This document shows, piece after piece, positions 39,981-49,747 of a DNA stretch of 52,568 nt; the stretch's first letter is position 1, and every line of letters starts with the position of its first letter. The notes below the pieces were generated by a model. That model ran no database searches and was not told where the DNA came from. It saw nothing but the letters and a program-made list of their open reading frames with translations. The stretch is from assembly GCA_003279115.1 (NCBI GenBank), contig QCBG01000003.1:1-52568 (forward strand). Direction: 5' to 3'. This stretch comes from Prochlorococcus sp. AG-347-E03. GTDB lineage: Bacteria; Cyanobacteriota; Cyanobacteriia; PCC-6307; Cyanobiaceae. A program made the translations under genes and the position numbers.

Positions 39981-40879
39981 TTACAGACAAAACTGAGTGT
40001 AATAATCCACTATTTGGAAGATTATTGACTGCAATGGTTACTCCATTTACTGAGAATGGAGATGTAGATTATGAACTAGCTATAAAACTTTCAAATTATC
40101 TTTTTGAGAACGGTTCCGATGGAATTGTTTTGTGCGGTACTACTGGAGAATCTCCGACTCTTTCATGGGCGGAACAGCATGATTTATTTATTGCGGTAAA
40201 AGGATCTTTGGATGCAAGCTGTAAAGTAATAGTTGGCACTGGTAGCAATTGTACAAGCGAAGCTGTGGAAGCTACAAAAAAAGCTTACGACTCTGGTGCC
40301 GACGGTGCTTTAGTCGTTGTTCCTTATTACAATAAGCCGCCTCAAGAAGGTCTTTATAAACATTTCAGTTCTATTGCTAAATCTGCAAAGGATTTGCCTC
40401 TTATGCTCTACAACATTCCTGGCAGGACTGGATGCAATTTATTACCTGATACTGTGAAGAAACTTATGGATTTCTCAAATATTCTCAGTATTAAGGCTGC
40501 AAGCGGTAGAATAGAAGAAGTGACAGAACTAAGAGCTATTTGTGGCTCCGAACTCTCTGTATATAGTGGCGACGATTCATTGTTGCTTCCAATGTTATCT
40601 GTAGGTGCTGTAGGAGTAGTAAGTGTTGCAAGTCATTTAGTTGGATTGCAATTGAAAGAGATGATTCATTCTTTTCAAAGTGGAAAGGTTTCCAATGCTC
40701 TTGCTATTCATGAAAAACTTCAACCTCTTTTCAAAGCACTCTTTATGACGACTAATCCAATACCGATTAAGGCTGCTTTGGAGCTATCGGGATGGGGTGT
40801 AGGTAATCCTAGAAGTCCTTTGTCACCTTTAACCAATGACATGAAAAAGCAACTATCTTTTATCCTGAAATCCTTATAA
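39977..40879 (+). CDS. dapA: 4-hydroxy-tetrahydrodipicolinate synthase
   Basis: Condenses pyruvate with aspartate semialdehyde, the first committed step of lysine and diaminopimelate synthesis. The 300-residue TIM-barrel protein has [10 protein letters not shown] (pyruvate-binding), Tyr145 in [11 protein letters not shown] and the Schiff-base Lys173 in SIKAASG. The start ATG overlaps the asd stop. RNase J follows after an 80-base gap on the same strand, so a rightward operon asd-dapA-rnj is possible. Confidence 0.98.
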   Translation: MITDKTECNNPLFGRLLTAMVTPFTENGDVDYELAIKLSNYLFENGSDGIVLCGTTGESPTLSWAEQHDLFIAVKGSLDASCKVIVGTGSNCTSEAVEATKKAYDSGADGALVVVPYYNKPPQEGLYKHFSSIAKSAKDLPLMLYNIPGRTGCNLLPDTVKKLMDFSNILSIKAASGRIEEVTELRAICGSELSVYSGDDSLLLPMLSVGAVGVVSVASHLVGLQLKEMIHSFQSGKVSNALAIHEKLQPLFKALFMTTNPIPIKAALELSGWGVGNPRSPLSPLTNDMKKQLSFILKSL

Positions 40880-40959
40880 TAGGGATTAATTACAACTTGA
40901 TAATTAAATTTAAATAAACATTATTTGATTACAAGCAGGCCTTCATAAATTTCAAAATT

Positions 40960-42942
40960 ATGCAATCAAGTACAAATTCAACTGTAAATAGATCTAACAA
41001 TAGTTCATCTAGATCTAAAAGTAATACCCCAGCTCTACGAGTAATACCTCTTGGAGGACTACATGAAATAGGCAAAAACACTTGTGTTTTTGAATATGGT
41101 GATGAATTGATGCTTGTTGATGCTGGTTTGGCTTTCCCTTCTGATGGTATGCATGGCGTAAACGTTGTTATGCCAGATACAACTTTTTTAAAAGAAAATC
41201 AAAGAAGAATAAAAGGAATGATTGTCACTCATGGTCATGAAGATCATATTGGAGGTATTTCTCATCATCTAAAGCATTTTAATATTCCGATTATTTATGG
41301 CCCAAGACTAGCGATGTCAATGCTTAGAGGAAAAATGGAGGAAGCGGGGGTATCTGATAGAACAACTATACAAACAGTAAATCCAAGAGATGTTGTAAAA
41401 GTTGGACAACATTTTTCTGTTGAATTTATTCGAAATACCCATTCTATTTGCGATAGCTTTTCTTTAGCAGTTACAACACCTGTTGGCACAATTATTTTCA
41501 CTGGAGATTTTAAGTTCGATCATATGCCAGTAGATGGAGAGCAATTTGATATTGAAAGAATGGTGCACTATGGAGAAAAGGGTGTTTTATGCATGTTCAG
41601 TGATTCCACTAATGCTGAAGTTCCGGGTTTTTGTCCTTCTGAGAAGACTATCTATCCCTCTTTAGAAAAACATATTGCAGAGGCAAAAGAACGAGTTATC
41701 CTTACCACTTTTGCTAGTTCTGTTCATAGAGTGACAATGATCTTAGAATTGGCCATGAAACATGGAAGAAAGGTAGGTTTGTTAGGTAGATCGATGATAA
41801 ATGTTATTGCTAAGGCAAGAGATATTGGTTATATGAAATGTCCAGATGATTTGTTTGTTCCTATCAAGCAAATTAGAGATTTGCCAGATAGGGAAACCTT
41901 ATTATTAATGACGGGTAGTCAAGGAGAACCCCTAGCAGCGTTAAGCAGAATCTCTCGTGGTGAACATCAGCATGTTCGTCTTAAGACTACTGATACTGTA
42001 ATATTTTCAGCCAGCCCAATTCCTGGTAATACTATTTCTGTTGTTAATACAATAGATAGATTAATGAAACTCGGAGCAAAGGTTGTTTATGGAAAGGGTG
42101 AGAATATTCATGTTTCTGGTCATGGTTTTCAAGAAGATCAAAAGTTAATGTTGGCACTCGCAAAACCTAAGTTTTTTGTTCCTGTTCATGGAGAACATAG
42201 AATGCTTGTTTGTCATGGGAAGAGTGCACAAACTATGGGGGTTCCGAAGGATAATATCTTAATTATTGAAAATGGAGATGTAGTTGAGTTAACACCTAAT
42301 TCTATTCAAAAGGGTGATCCTGTAAAAGCTGGTGTTGAACTGCTTGATAACTCACGGAATGGGATAGTAGATGCTCGAGTATTAAAGGAAAGGCAGCAAT
42401 TAGCTGGTGATGGCGTAGTAACTGTTTTAGCTCCTATTAGTACAGATGGGAAGATGGTTGCGCCTCCTAGAGTTAATTTAAGAGGAGTTGTTACTACTGC
42501 AGAGCCAAGAAAAATGTCTATGTGGACAGAACGAGAAATAAGCTGGGTCTTAGAAAATAGATGGAAACAATTATCCAGACAAACTGGGCCGAATAATTTT
42601 GAGGTAGATTGGATTGGTGTACAAAGAGAAATTGAAAATGGTTTATCGAGAAGAATGAGAAGAGAATTACAAGTTGAACCACTTATTTTGTGTTTAGTTC
42701 AACCTGCTCCAAGTGGAACTCGTGCTTATATTCCAAAGATTACCGAAGAGCAAAATTTCTCTCATAGAAATAGAAATAATAATTTCCATAAGAAATCAAA
42801 CAATAATCATCCTAATAGTTCAAATAACCCACAAAATACCCAAAAAAGTCCAAAAGTTTCACAGAATCCATCAGCTGAGACTGCTACAGAAGATTCATTT
42901 GAAGGTAGAACAAGAAGAAGAAGATCTGCTGTAACATCTTAA
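40960..42942 (+). CDS. rnj: ribonuclease J
   Basis: Metallo-beta-lactamase-fold RNase with endo- and 5'-3' exonuclease activities, central to RNA turnover in bacteria such as cyanobacteria. The 660-residue protein has the zinc motif HGHEDH (residues 91-96), FTGDFKFDH, and the beta-CASP motif region including ATFASSVHR and SPIPGNT. HVSGHGFQED and PVHGEHRML follow. Beyond the core it carries an Asn-, Gln- and Ser-rich tail (about 599-660, e.g. HRNRNNNFHKKSNNNH) ending in a basic RRRR. It ends on TTAA shared with the convergent tilS stop (42939-42942). Confidence 0.95.
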   Translation: MQSSTNSTVNRSNNSSSRSKSNTPALRVIPLGGLHEIGKNTCVFEYGDELMLVDAGLAFPSDGMHGVNVVMPDTTFLKENQRRIKGMIVTHGHEDHIGGISHHLKHFNIPIIYGPRLAMSMLRGKMEEAGVSDRTTIQTVNPRDVVKVGQHFSVEFIRNTHSICDSFSLAVTTPVGTIIFTGDFKFDHMPVDGEQFDIERMVHYGEKGVLCMFSDSTNAEVPGFCPSEKTIYPSLEKHIAEAKERVILTTFASSVHRVTMILELAMKHGRKVGLLGRSMINVIAKARDIGYMKCPDDLFVPIKQIRDLPDRETLLLMTGSQGEPLAALSRISRGEHQHVRLKTTDTVIFSASPIPGNTISVVNTIDRLMKLGAKVVYGKGENIHVSGHGFQEDQKLMLALAKPKFFVPVHGEHRMLVCHGKSAQTMGVPKDNILIIENGDVVELTPNSIQKGDPVKAGVELLDNSRNGIVDARVLKERQQLAGDGVVTVLAPISTDGKMVAPPRVNLRGVVTTAEPRKMSMWTEREISWVLENRWKQLSRQTGPNNFEVDWIGVQREIENGLSRRMRRELQVEPLILCLVQPAPSGTRAYIPKITEEQNFSHRNRNNNFHKKSNNNHPNSSNNPQNTQKSPKVSQNPSAETATEDSFEGRTRRRRSAVTS

Positions 42943-43949
42943 CTTTTTTCAAAATTTATATAGTTTTTATCCCAAACAATTTTTAAAAACTCTTGCAGAT
43001 TAATTTGACCTTTATTTTTTTCATAAATAGAAGTTGCTAATTTTGTCAGATTTTTAGAACTACATTGCTTTGCAGATATTTCTTTTAAAAATTTATTTAA
43101 AATTGTGCACCTCGCTTCAATACACATACCATTTAGGAGATTCCTGTCGATACCTTTAACATTTTTACAATATAAATACGCTAGTTCACTAAGATCATTA
43201 CGTTCATTATTGTAGTTGCTCATTTTTTGGGAAAAATTATTTATCCTTTCAGAACAACCAGGATAAATAACTTCCAAAGTGGGAATAATTTTTTGTCTTA
43301 CTAAATTTCTTTTTAATTTAAGATCTGAATTTGTAGGATCTTCCCAGACTGGGATCTTCATATCATTGCAAAATTGTTTTGTATCTTCCCTACTGAAAAT
43401 TAATATTGGTCTTATTAAATAAATTTGATTTTCTATTAATCTTTTACTCTCAATATTACTCAGACCTGCAAAATTGCTTCCTCTAGATAAATTGAGGATA
43501 AATGTTTCTGCATTATCACTACTCGTGTGACCAGTTAACAAATAAATATTATGTTTTTGCTGGTTTTTATTTAATAAAGTTTTGGCTCTTTCACATAATT
43601 TTTTATATCTCCATTCTCGTGCTTTTTCTTCTGAAGAAATACTTGCTTTATTTGCTTGATCAAAAGAGAATGAAATATTTTTATCTTCGCAATAATCTTT
43701 TAATTCAAGAGCATATAGCGATGATTTTTCGTGCCACTGATGATCACCATGCCAAACACTAATAGACCAATTATGTAGTTTTTTTAGGTCATTAATTAGG
43801 GTTAATAAGGCCATTGAGTCTTGACCCCCCGAAACACTTATTAAAATATTGGATCCTTTGGGAATTAATATTTTTTTGGAAAGAATCTCCTTATGAAGCT
43901 GATGATGCCATGATGACCAATTTTTCTGACTTAATTTTTTATCAGTCAT
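42939..43949 (-). CDS. tilS: tRNA(Ile)-lysidine synthase TilS
   Basis: Converts cytidine 34 of the CAU tRNA-Ile to lysidine, so that it reads AUA codons; essential in bacteria. The 336-residue protein has the PP-loop ATPase motif SVSGGQDSMALL (residues 38-49). GHTSSDNAETFILNLSRGS and IRPILIFSREDTKQFC are typical N-type ATPase segments of TilS. The C-terminal domain is shorter than in E. coli (432 residues), as in many small genomes. The start is ATG. A hairpin followed by a U-run lies upstream on the coding strand at 43984-44004, a candidate attenuator or promoter element. It is divergent from ycf23. Confidence 0.95.
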   Translation of the reverse strand: MTDKKLSQKNWSSWHHQLHKEILSKKILIPKGSNILISVSGGQDSMALLTLINDLKKLHNWSISVWHGDHQWHEKSSLYALELKDYCEDKNISFSFDQANKASISSEEKAREWRYKKLCERAKTLLNKNQQKHNIYLLTGHTSSDNAETFILNLSRGSNFAGLSNIESKRLIENQIYLIRPILIFSREDTKQFCNDMKIPVWEDPTNSDLKLKRNLVRQKIIPTLEVIYPGCSERINNFSQKMSNYNNERNDLSELAYLYCKNVKGIDRNLLNGMCIEARCTILNKFLKEISAKQCSSKNLTKLATSIYEKNKGQINLQEFLKIVWDKNYINFEKS

Positions 43950-43975
43950 TTTGTGTTGCTCAGATAATATTTTTT

Positions 43976-44004
43976 AAAAAATGCACTGTTTTACTAAAAC
44001 AATG
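43976..44004 (-). promoter_or_regulatory. hairpin plus U-run upstream of tilS
   Basis: On the minus strand CATTGTTTT and AAAACAGTG pair over nine positions (one U-G wobble) around the loop AGT. Two bases later comes TTTTTT, the shape of an intrinsic terminator, about 27 bases before the tilS ATG. If transcription starts upstream, it could attenuate tilS. Alternatively, as DNA, TGTTTTACTAAAACA (43987-44001) is an operator overlapping a -35 position for the -10-like TATTAT. Both are inferences. Confidence 0.45.
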
Positions 44005-44034
44005 TCACAATCGGGTAATAAATTCATTAAGTAA

Positions 44035-44811
44035 ATGAGTCTGATTAATCTTTTGCCACAAAAAATCAAAGAAGAGTTAAGAACCAAATCCTTACTCAAA
44101 GTTATTTCAGGATTGAATAATTTCGATGTTCAGTCTGTGAAGATAATTGTTGAGGCTGGTTCATTAGGCGGTGCAGATCTTGTCGATATTGCTTGTAAAC
44201 CTGAACTCGTTGATTTAGCGCTTAAGAATTCAACACTGCCCGTTTGTGTTAGTTCAGTAGTGCCTCGATCTTTTCAAGATTGTGTAAAAGCAGGTGCATC
44301 ATTAATTGAGATAGGAAATTACGATACTTTTTATGAAAAAGGCATTCATTTTTCAGATAAAAAAGTTTTAAACATTACAAAAGAGACGAGGGATTTATTG
44401 CCTAATTTTCCTTTATCAGTAACTGTTCCTCATACTATGCCTATTGATAAACAAGTTGATCTTGCTGTAAAGCTAGTGGAACAAGGCGTTGATATTATTC
44501 AAACAGAAGGTGGTACCAGTTCTACTCCTTACTCTCCAGGAATTCAAGGTTTATTTGAAAAATCAGTACCAACACTTGCAGCTACCTATGCTATTCATCA
44601 AGAATTTAAGAAACAATCTCTGAATATACCAATTATGAGTGCCTCTGGATTAAGCCAAGTAACTTGTCCACTAGCAATATCCTCTGGAGCCTCAGCAGTG
44701 GGCGTTGGATCTGTGGTTAATAAATTAGATGATTTAATATCAATGATTGCTGTTGTTAGGGGCTTAAAAGAATCTTTGAAAAATTCAATAATTGAAGAAA
44801 AAATTTCTTAG
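44035..44811 (+). CDS. ycf23: Ycf23/DUF561 family protein
   Basis: A 258-residue TIM-barrel-like protein matching Ycf23, encoded in cyanobacteria and some red and green algal plastids. Family-like stretches are KVISGLNNFDVQSVKIIVEA, GADLVDIACKPELV, VCVSSVVPRSF, DIIQTEGGTSSTP and, near the end, ASGASAVGVGSVVNKL-like SSGASAVGVGSVVNKL. The last resembles phosphate-binding loops of nucleotide-related barrels. No enzymatic reaction is established for the family. The start is ATG; uvrB follows 29 bases later on the same strand, so the two may be co-transcribed. Confidence 0.9.
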   Translation: MSLINLLPQKIKEELRTKSLLKVISGLNNFDVQSVKIIVEAGSLGGADLVDIACKPELVDLALKNSTLPVCVSSVVPRSFQDCVKAGASLIEIGNYDTFYEKGIHFSDKKVLNITKETRDLLPNFPLSVTVPHTMPIDKQVDLAVKLVEQGVDIIQTEGGTSSTPYSPGIQGLFEKSVPTLAATYAIHQEFKKQSLNIPIMSASGLSQVTCPLAISSGASAVGVGSVVNKLDDLISMIAVVRGLKESLKNSIIEEKIS

Positions 44812-44840
44812 TATAGCAATAACCTTTAGCTACTTGCTTG

Positions 44841-46880
44841 ATGAATAACTATAAGCTTCAAGCTCCTTACGAACCAAATGGAGATCAACCAGAAGCTATT
44901 AAAAAATTAGTTAAAGGTGTTAATAGTGGTAAAGAGTTTCAGACTCTTTTAGGAGCTACTGGAACTGGCAAAACATTTACTATCGCAAATGTAATCCAAC
45001 AGACAGGAAGGCCAGCTCTTGTATTAGCCCATAACAAAACGTTAGCTGCACAACTATGTAATGAATTAAGGGAGTTTTTCCCAAAAAATGCTGTTGAGTA
45101 CTTTATTTCTTACTACGATTATTATCAACCTGAAGCTTATGTTCCTGTCAGTGATACGTACATAGCAAAAACTGCTTCAATTAATGAAGAAATAGATATG
45201 CTCAGACATTCTGCAACACGCTCGCTATTTGAGAGAAAAGATGTAATTGTTGTAGCCTCAATAAGTTGTATTTATGGTCTTGGTATACCGAGTGAATATT
45301 TAAAAGCTGCAGTTAAATTTGAAGTTGGAAAATCGATAAATCTACGTTCTTCTTTGAGGTCGCTCGTTGAAAATCAATATACGAGAAATGATATTGAAAT
45401 TACTAGAGGAAGATTCAGAATCAAAGGTGATGTTTTAGAAATCGGTCCAGCTTATGAAGATAGATTAATAAGAATCGAATTATTTGGTGATGAAGTCGAG
45501 GCAATTAGATATGTTGACCCCACCACCGGGGAGATACTTGAAAGTTTGGAACAAGTTAGCGTTTACCCAGCGAAGCATTTTGTGACCCCAAAAGAAAGAC
45601 TAGAGAGCGCAATAAGTGCAATTAGAAGTGAATTAAAAACTCAACTCGATAAATTTACATACGAAGGAAAATTATTAGAGGCTCAACGTCTAGAACAACG
45701 CACAAAATATGATTTAGAAATGCTTAAAGAGGTTGGTTATTGTAATGGAGTCGAGAATTATGCTCGTCATTTATCTGGCAGGGAGGAAGGTTCACCGCCA
45801 GAATGTTTAATAGATTACTTTCCCAAAGATTGGTTGTTGGTAGTTGATGAGAGTCATGTAACATGTCCTCAACTTCATGCAATGTATAACGGAGATCAAT
45901 CTAGAAAAAAAGTTCTAATAGATCATGGCTTTAGATTGCCAAGTGCTGCAGATAATAGACCTTTAAAATGTGAAGAGTTTTGGGAAAAATCAAAACAGAC
46001 ATTATTTATAAGTGCAACTCCCGGTCAATGGGAATTAGATCAATGTGATGGAGAATTTATTGAACAAGTTATAAGACCAACTGGGGTATTAGACCCTGTA
46101 ATTGATGTAAGACCAAGTGAGGGCCAAATAGAAGATCTATTATCTGAAATTAGAATTAGAGCTGAGAAGAATCAAAGAGTGTTAGTGACAACACTTACTA
46201 AGAGAATGGCTGAAGATCTAACTGATTTTTTATCTGAAAATAAAGTAAGAGTTAGATATTTGCACTCCGAAATCCATTCAATTGAAAGAATTGAAATTAT
46301 TCAAGACCTTAGAATGGGCGAATATGATGTTTTGGTAGGAGTGAATTTATTAAGAGAGGGACTAGATCTTCCTGAAGTATCCTTAGTAGCTATTTTAGAT
46401 GCTGATAAAGAAGGTTTTCTGAGGGCAGAAAGGTCATTGATTCAAACAATAGGAAGAGCTGCAAGACATGTTGAAGGTGTTGCCTTGCTTTATGCAGATA
46501 ACTTTACAGATTCAATGAAAAGAGCAATATCTGAAACTGAAAGAAGAAGAACTATTCAAAAAAAATATAACCAAGTCAATGGTATTACTCCAAAACCTGC
46601 AGGAAAAAAAATAGAAAATTCAATATTATCTTTTCTAGAACTTTCCAGAAAATTAGATGCTGGTGGTTTATCTAAAGATTTAATAAATATAGTTAATAAC
46701 AAAACTGATGCAATTATCAATTCTAGCGATAATCAATGTTTGCTCGAAGAATTGCCTGATTTGATAGATAAGTTAGAAATTAAAATGAAAGATGCAGCAA
46801 AAGAGTTAAATTTTGAAGAAGCAGCAAACTTGAGAGATAGAATCAAAAAATTAAGACAAAAATTGGCAAGAAATAACTAA
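44841..46880 (+). CDS. uvrB: excinuclease ABC subunit B
   Basis: DNA-damage verification helicase of nucleotide excision repair, loaded by UvrA and recruiting UvrC. The 679-residue length is normal. Walker A is GATGTGKT (38-45); the beta-hairpin that clamps DNA is [12 protein letters not shown]. Helicase motif VI is QTIGRAARH. The C-terminal UVR domain binds UvrC ([17 protein letters not shown]). The frame opens at TTG 44838, but the ATG at 44841 is the likely start. It ends seven bases from the convergent lysC stop. No LexA box is visible in the short upstream gap. Confidence 0.98.
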   Translation: MNNYKLQAPYEPNGDQPEAIKKLVKGVNSGKEFQTLLGATGTGKTFTIANVIQQTGRPALVLAHNKTLAAQLCNELREFFPKNAVEYFISYYDYYQPEAYVPVSDTYIAKTASINEEIDMLRHSATRSLFERKDVIVVASISCIYGLGIPSEYLKAAVKFEVGKSINLRSSLRSLVENQYTRNDIEITRGRFRIKGDVLEIGPAYEDRLIRIELFGDEVEAIRYVDPTTGEILESLEQVSVYPAKHFVTPKERLESAISAIRSELKTQLDKFTYEGKLLEAQRLEQRTKYDLEMLKEVGYCNGVENYARHLSGREEGSPPECLIDYFPKDWLLVVDESHVTCPQLHAMYNGDQSRKKVLIDHGFRLPSAADNRPLKCEEFWEKSKQTLFISATPGQWELDQCDGEFIEQVIRPTGVLDPVIDVRPSEGQIEDLLSEIRIRAEKNQRVLVTTLTKRMAEDLTDFLSENKVRVRYLHSEIHSIERIEIIQDLRMGEYDVLVGVNLLREGLDLPEVSLVAILDADKEGFLRAERSLIQTIGRAARHVEGVALLYADNFTDSMKRAISETERRRTIQKKYNQVNGITPKPAGKKIENSILSFLELSRKLDAGGLSKDLINIVNNKTDAIINSSDNQCLLEELPDLIDKLEIKMKDAAKELNFEEAANLRDRIKKLRQKLARNN

Positions 46881-46887
46881 AAAGAAC

Positions 46888-48648
46888 TTATTTCTCTAAT
46901 TCGAAATGATTATGAATCGCATTAACTGCCTGGTTACAATCTTTTTCTAACACAATGCATGATGTCCTAATTTCACTAGTGGCAATCATCTCAATATTGA
47001 TATTTTGGTCAGCAAGTGCTCTAAATATTTTTCCAGCCGTTCCAACCTTAAATGCCATTCCCGCTCCTACAGTACTAACTTTGGCTATCGCAGGACCATC
47101 TTCAATTAATGAACCGGGGAATTTCTTTGTTAAGGCCTCAAAAATTAGGTTAGCTTTTTCTCTATCTTGTTTATTCATTGTAAAACTAATATCCTTAGTT
47201 TTTAAAGAAGAAATTCTTTCAGACTGCACGATCGTATCGAAAAGTAAATTTTTTTCAGCTAATGCTAAACATATCGATGCGGCTACGCCTGGTCTATCAG
47301 GCAGTTTTCGAAAACTTACTTGAACTTGGTTTTTATCTAATGCAATTCCTCTTACTTCAGGTTGATCTTGTTTTTCGTTGATTGGATTAACAAATATTTG
47401 TGTATCGGATAACTTAAATTTCTCAGCTACAAATCTAATAGCTTTTGGAATATTATTAATTTCAATTACGCAGCTGACTTTAATTTCACTAGTGGCTATT
47501 AACCTTACATTTATATTCGCTTGAGATAAAGTATCAAATAAATCAGCTGAAACACTTGGTCTGCCCATAATGCCTGCTCCTTGAATACTCAATTTAGTCA
47601 TATTTGTTTTTAGATTATATTCTCCTCCTAATTGACTAGTTATAAGTTCACATTGTTCTGCAGTTTTTTGAACTTGTAATTCACCAACAGTAAAAGTGAT
47701 ATCGTTATTATTTCCATCATTTGTCGCTTGTATGATTAAATCTACATTAATATTTGCTTCTGATAGTTTTTCAAATATTTGTGCAGCAATCCCAGGCCTA
47801 TCAGGAATATTTGAGAGACTGAATACCGCTTGGTTTTCTAATACTTCGAGACTATTGACTGTTTTTGTTAATTCTAAGCTTCCTCTTTTGAGTGGGAGAG
47901 GTTGGATTTGACTTTCTAGGAAAGTCCCACTTGAGTCACTTTGGCTTGATTTGACGCACAATTTAATTCCATAATTGCGAGCAATTTCTACTGCTCTTGG
48001 ATGCAGAACTGAAGCACCGACGCTTGCGAGTTCAAGCATTTCCTCACAGCTAATTTCATCTAAGAGTTTTGCATCAGGAACAATTCTTGGATCAGTAGTT
48101 AGAACCCCTGGAACGTCTGTATAGATTTCGCAAGTCTCAGCTCCTAAAGCAGTTGATAAAGCTACTGCAGAAGTATCTGAACCACCTCTACCCAAAGTTG
48201 TAATTTCCATTGAACCCGTATGACTTAATGTTGTCCCCTGAAATCCAGCCACTACAACTACAAAACCCTGATTTATATAATTTTGGATTCTTTCTGTTTT
48301 AATATCCAGAATTCTCGCTTTCCCATGAATTGATTCAGTAATAATTCCAACTTGGCTACCAGTCATTGAAATTGCAGGAATTCCGTATTCGTTTAATGCC
48401 ATTGAGAGAAGAGCTATGGTTACTTGCTCTCCAGTTGAGAGCAGCATATCTAATTCTCTTCGATTAGGGTTTTTACTAATTGATTCCGCTAAACAATTTA
48501 AATCATCTGTAGTTTGCCCCATTGCAGAGACAACTACTACAATTTCATTTCCTGCCTCTTTACTTTGACAAATGCTACTTGCAATATTTTTAATTTTTTT
48601 AATATCACCGACAGAAGTACCGCCAAATTTTTTTACTAATAAAGCCAT
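46888..48648 (-). CDS. lysC: aspartate kinase with duplicated regulatory region (four ACT domains)
   Basis: Phosphorylates aspartate, the first step to lysine, threonine, methionine and diaminopimelate. The 586-residue protein starts with the kinase domain (KKFGGTSVGD; TLGRGGSDTSAVALS; about 1-250). Two tandem copies of an ACT-pair regulatory region follow. The copies are recognisable from SNIPDRPGIAAQIFE and RKLPDRPGVAASICL, each paired with a STVGAGM/SIQGAGI-type second ACT. Most bacterial enzymes have one pair; the doubled form is known in cyanobacteria and binds feedback inhibitors (lysine and threonine). The start is ATG; holA lies 39 bases upstream. Confidence 0.96.
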   Translation of the reverse strand: MALLVKKFGGTSVGDIKKIKNIASSICQSKEAGNEIVVVVSAMGQTTDDLNCLAESISKNPNRRELDMLLSTGEQVTIALLSMALNEYGIPAISMTGSQVGIITESIHGKARILDIKTERIQNYINQGFVVVVAGFQGTTLSHTGSMEITTLGRGGSDTSAVALSTALGAETCEIYTDVPGVLTTDPRIVPDAKLLDEISCEEMLELASVGASVLHPRAVEIARNYGIKLCVKSSQSDSSGTFLESQIQPLPLKRGSLELTKTVNSLEVLENQAVFSLSNIPDRPGIAAQIFEKLSEANINVDLIIQATNDGNNNDITFTVGELQVQKTAEQCELITSQLGGEYNLKTNMTKLSIQGAGIMGRPSVSADLFDTLSQANINVRLIATSEIKVSCVIEINNIPKAIRFVAEKFKLSDTQIFVNPINEKQDQPEVRGIALDKNQVQVSFRKLPDRPGVAASICLALAEKNLLFDTIVQSERISSLKTKDISFTMNKQDREKANLIFEALTKKFPGSLIEDGPAIAKVSTVGAGMAFKVGTAGKIFRALADQNINIEMIATSEIRTSCIVLEKDCNQAVNAIHNHFELEK

Positions 48649-48687
48649 ATATAAATCATAATGTAAATTCTTAAACTTATAATTTGG

Positions 48688-49689
48688 TTAACTTAAATTA
48701 ATTAAATTATCTATAAAAACATTTATGGTATTATTACCTTGTTTAAGAAATGATTCAATATCTAATAGATTACTCATTAAATTAATTAAATATTCTTGCG
48801 ATACATTTTTGACTTTTCTTCGAATAAAAAAAATTCTTTTTGGATTAGAAATGCCTGCAAGATTACAAATCTTTTCTGCATTATCGTTTCCTGAATTAAC
48901 TGCTAATTTTATAATGGTATGAATTCTTATTTGACTAATTAAACCTGCATTTAGTCTTAAAGCAGGTTCTCCTTTCTGTAAGGAATAATTTATTTCAATG
49001 AGGCTTTCATCAATATTTTTTTTTAAGAGAAGATCAATGATTTTGAAAATGTTGGATTGATGATCACTGAATATTTTTTTTACATCGATACTTTTAAGAA
49101 AAAGTTGTGCATTAGAATCACTTGATACTGCAGAAAGGTATGTTTTTGCTTTAGCTAATTCATTAATTAGTTTAAAGCTGTCATTCCCAACGGAATCAAT
49201 AATTAATTCAGCTGCATTATTATCAATTGTGATATTCATTTCATTTGCTGCATCTTCTAAAAATCTTTTTTGTCCCTGATAGTCCCAGATTTCTGGTAAT
49301 GAAAATGATTTTTCTTTGGCTAAGTTATTTTTGATAAGTTTTTGTAAAAATTTAGTACTCTTGAGTCTTGAGTCTGGTTTTTTTGTATTTTGCAAAATGA
49401 AATAAGTATTTTGAGGTATATTGTCATGAATTTTTTCAAATTTAGTTCTTAGATCCTCATTTTTTGAAGTAAAAATTGGATTATTTTTCAGTGTAACTAT
49501 TCTGTATCCATCTCCAAAAGGAGGTGTAAGAACTTCATCAAAAGCTTTATTGACTTGCTCATCATCATCTCCATTTAAATTAGTTACGTTTATTTCCTTC
49601 CATTCTTTGGATACTTCCTTATCAATGAATTTTTGAATAAATGAATTTTGAGCATTTAGATCATTACCCCATAATATTTGTATTGGCAT
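48688..49689 (-). CDS. holA: DNA polymerase III subunit delta
   Basis: Clamp-loader subunit that opens the sliding clamp. The 333-residue protein matches cyanobacterial HolA: N-terminal ILWGNDLNAQNSFIQKFID, central FILQNTKKPDSRLKSTKFLQK, IIDSVGNDSFKLINELAK, and C-terminal LRLNAGLISQIRIHTIIKLA. HolA is poorly conserved, so the call rests on overall pattern and length. The start is ATG. Its 39-base gap to lysC and same strand suggest a shared transcript, without an obvious functional link. It is divergent from cbiC across 58 bases. Confidence 0.85.
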   Translation of the reverse strand: MPIQILWGNDLNAQNSFIQKFIDKEVSKEWKEINVTNLNGDDDEQVNKAFDEVLTPPFGDGYRIVTLKNNPIFTSKNEDLRTKFEKIHDNIPQNTYFILQNTKKPDSRLKSTKFLQKLIKNNLAKEKSFSLPEIWDYQGQKRFLEDAANEMNITIDNNAAELIIDSVGNDSFKLINELAKAKTYLSAVSSDSNAQLFLKSIDVKKIFSDHQSNIFKIIDLLLKKNIDESLIEINYSLQKGEPALRLNAGLISQIRIHTIIKLAVNSGNDNAEKICNLAGISNPKRIFFIRRKVKNVSQEYLINLMSNLLDIESFLKQGNNTINVFIDNLINLS

Positions 49690-49747
49690 AATCGCTCAAT
49701 AAAAACCATATATTAACTATGATTACTTCTAACACAAATTAAATTTA

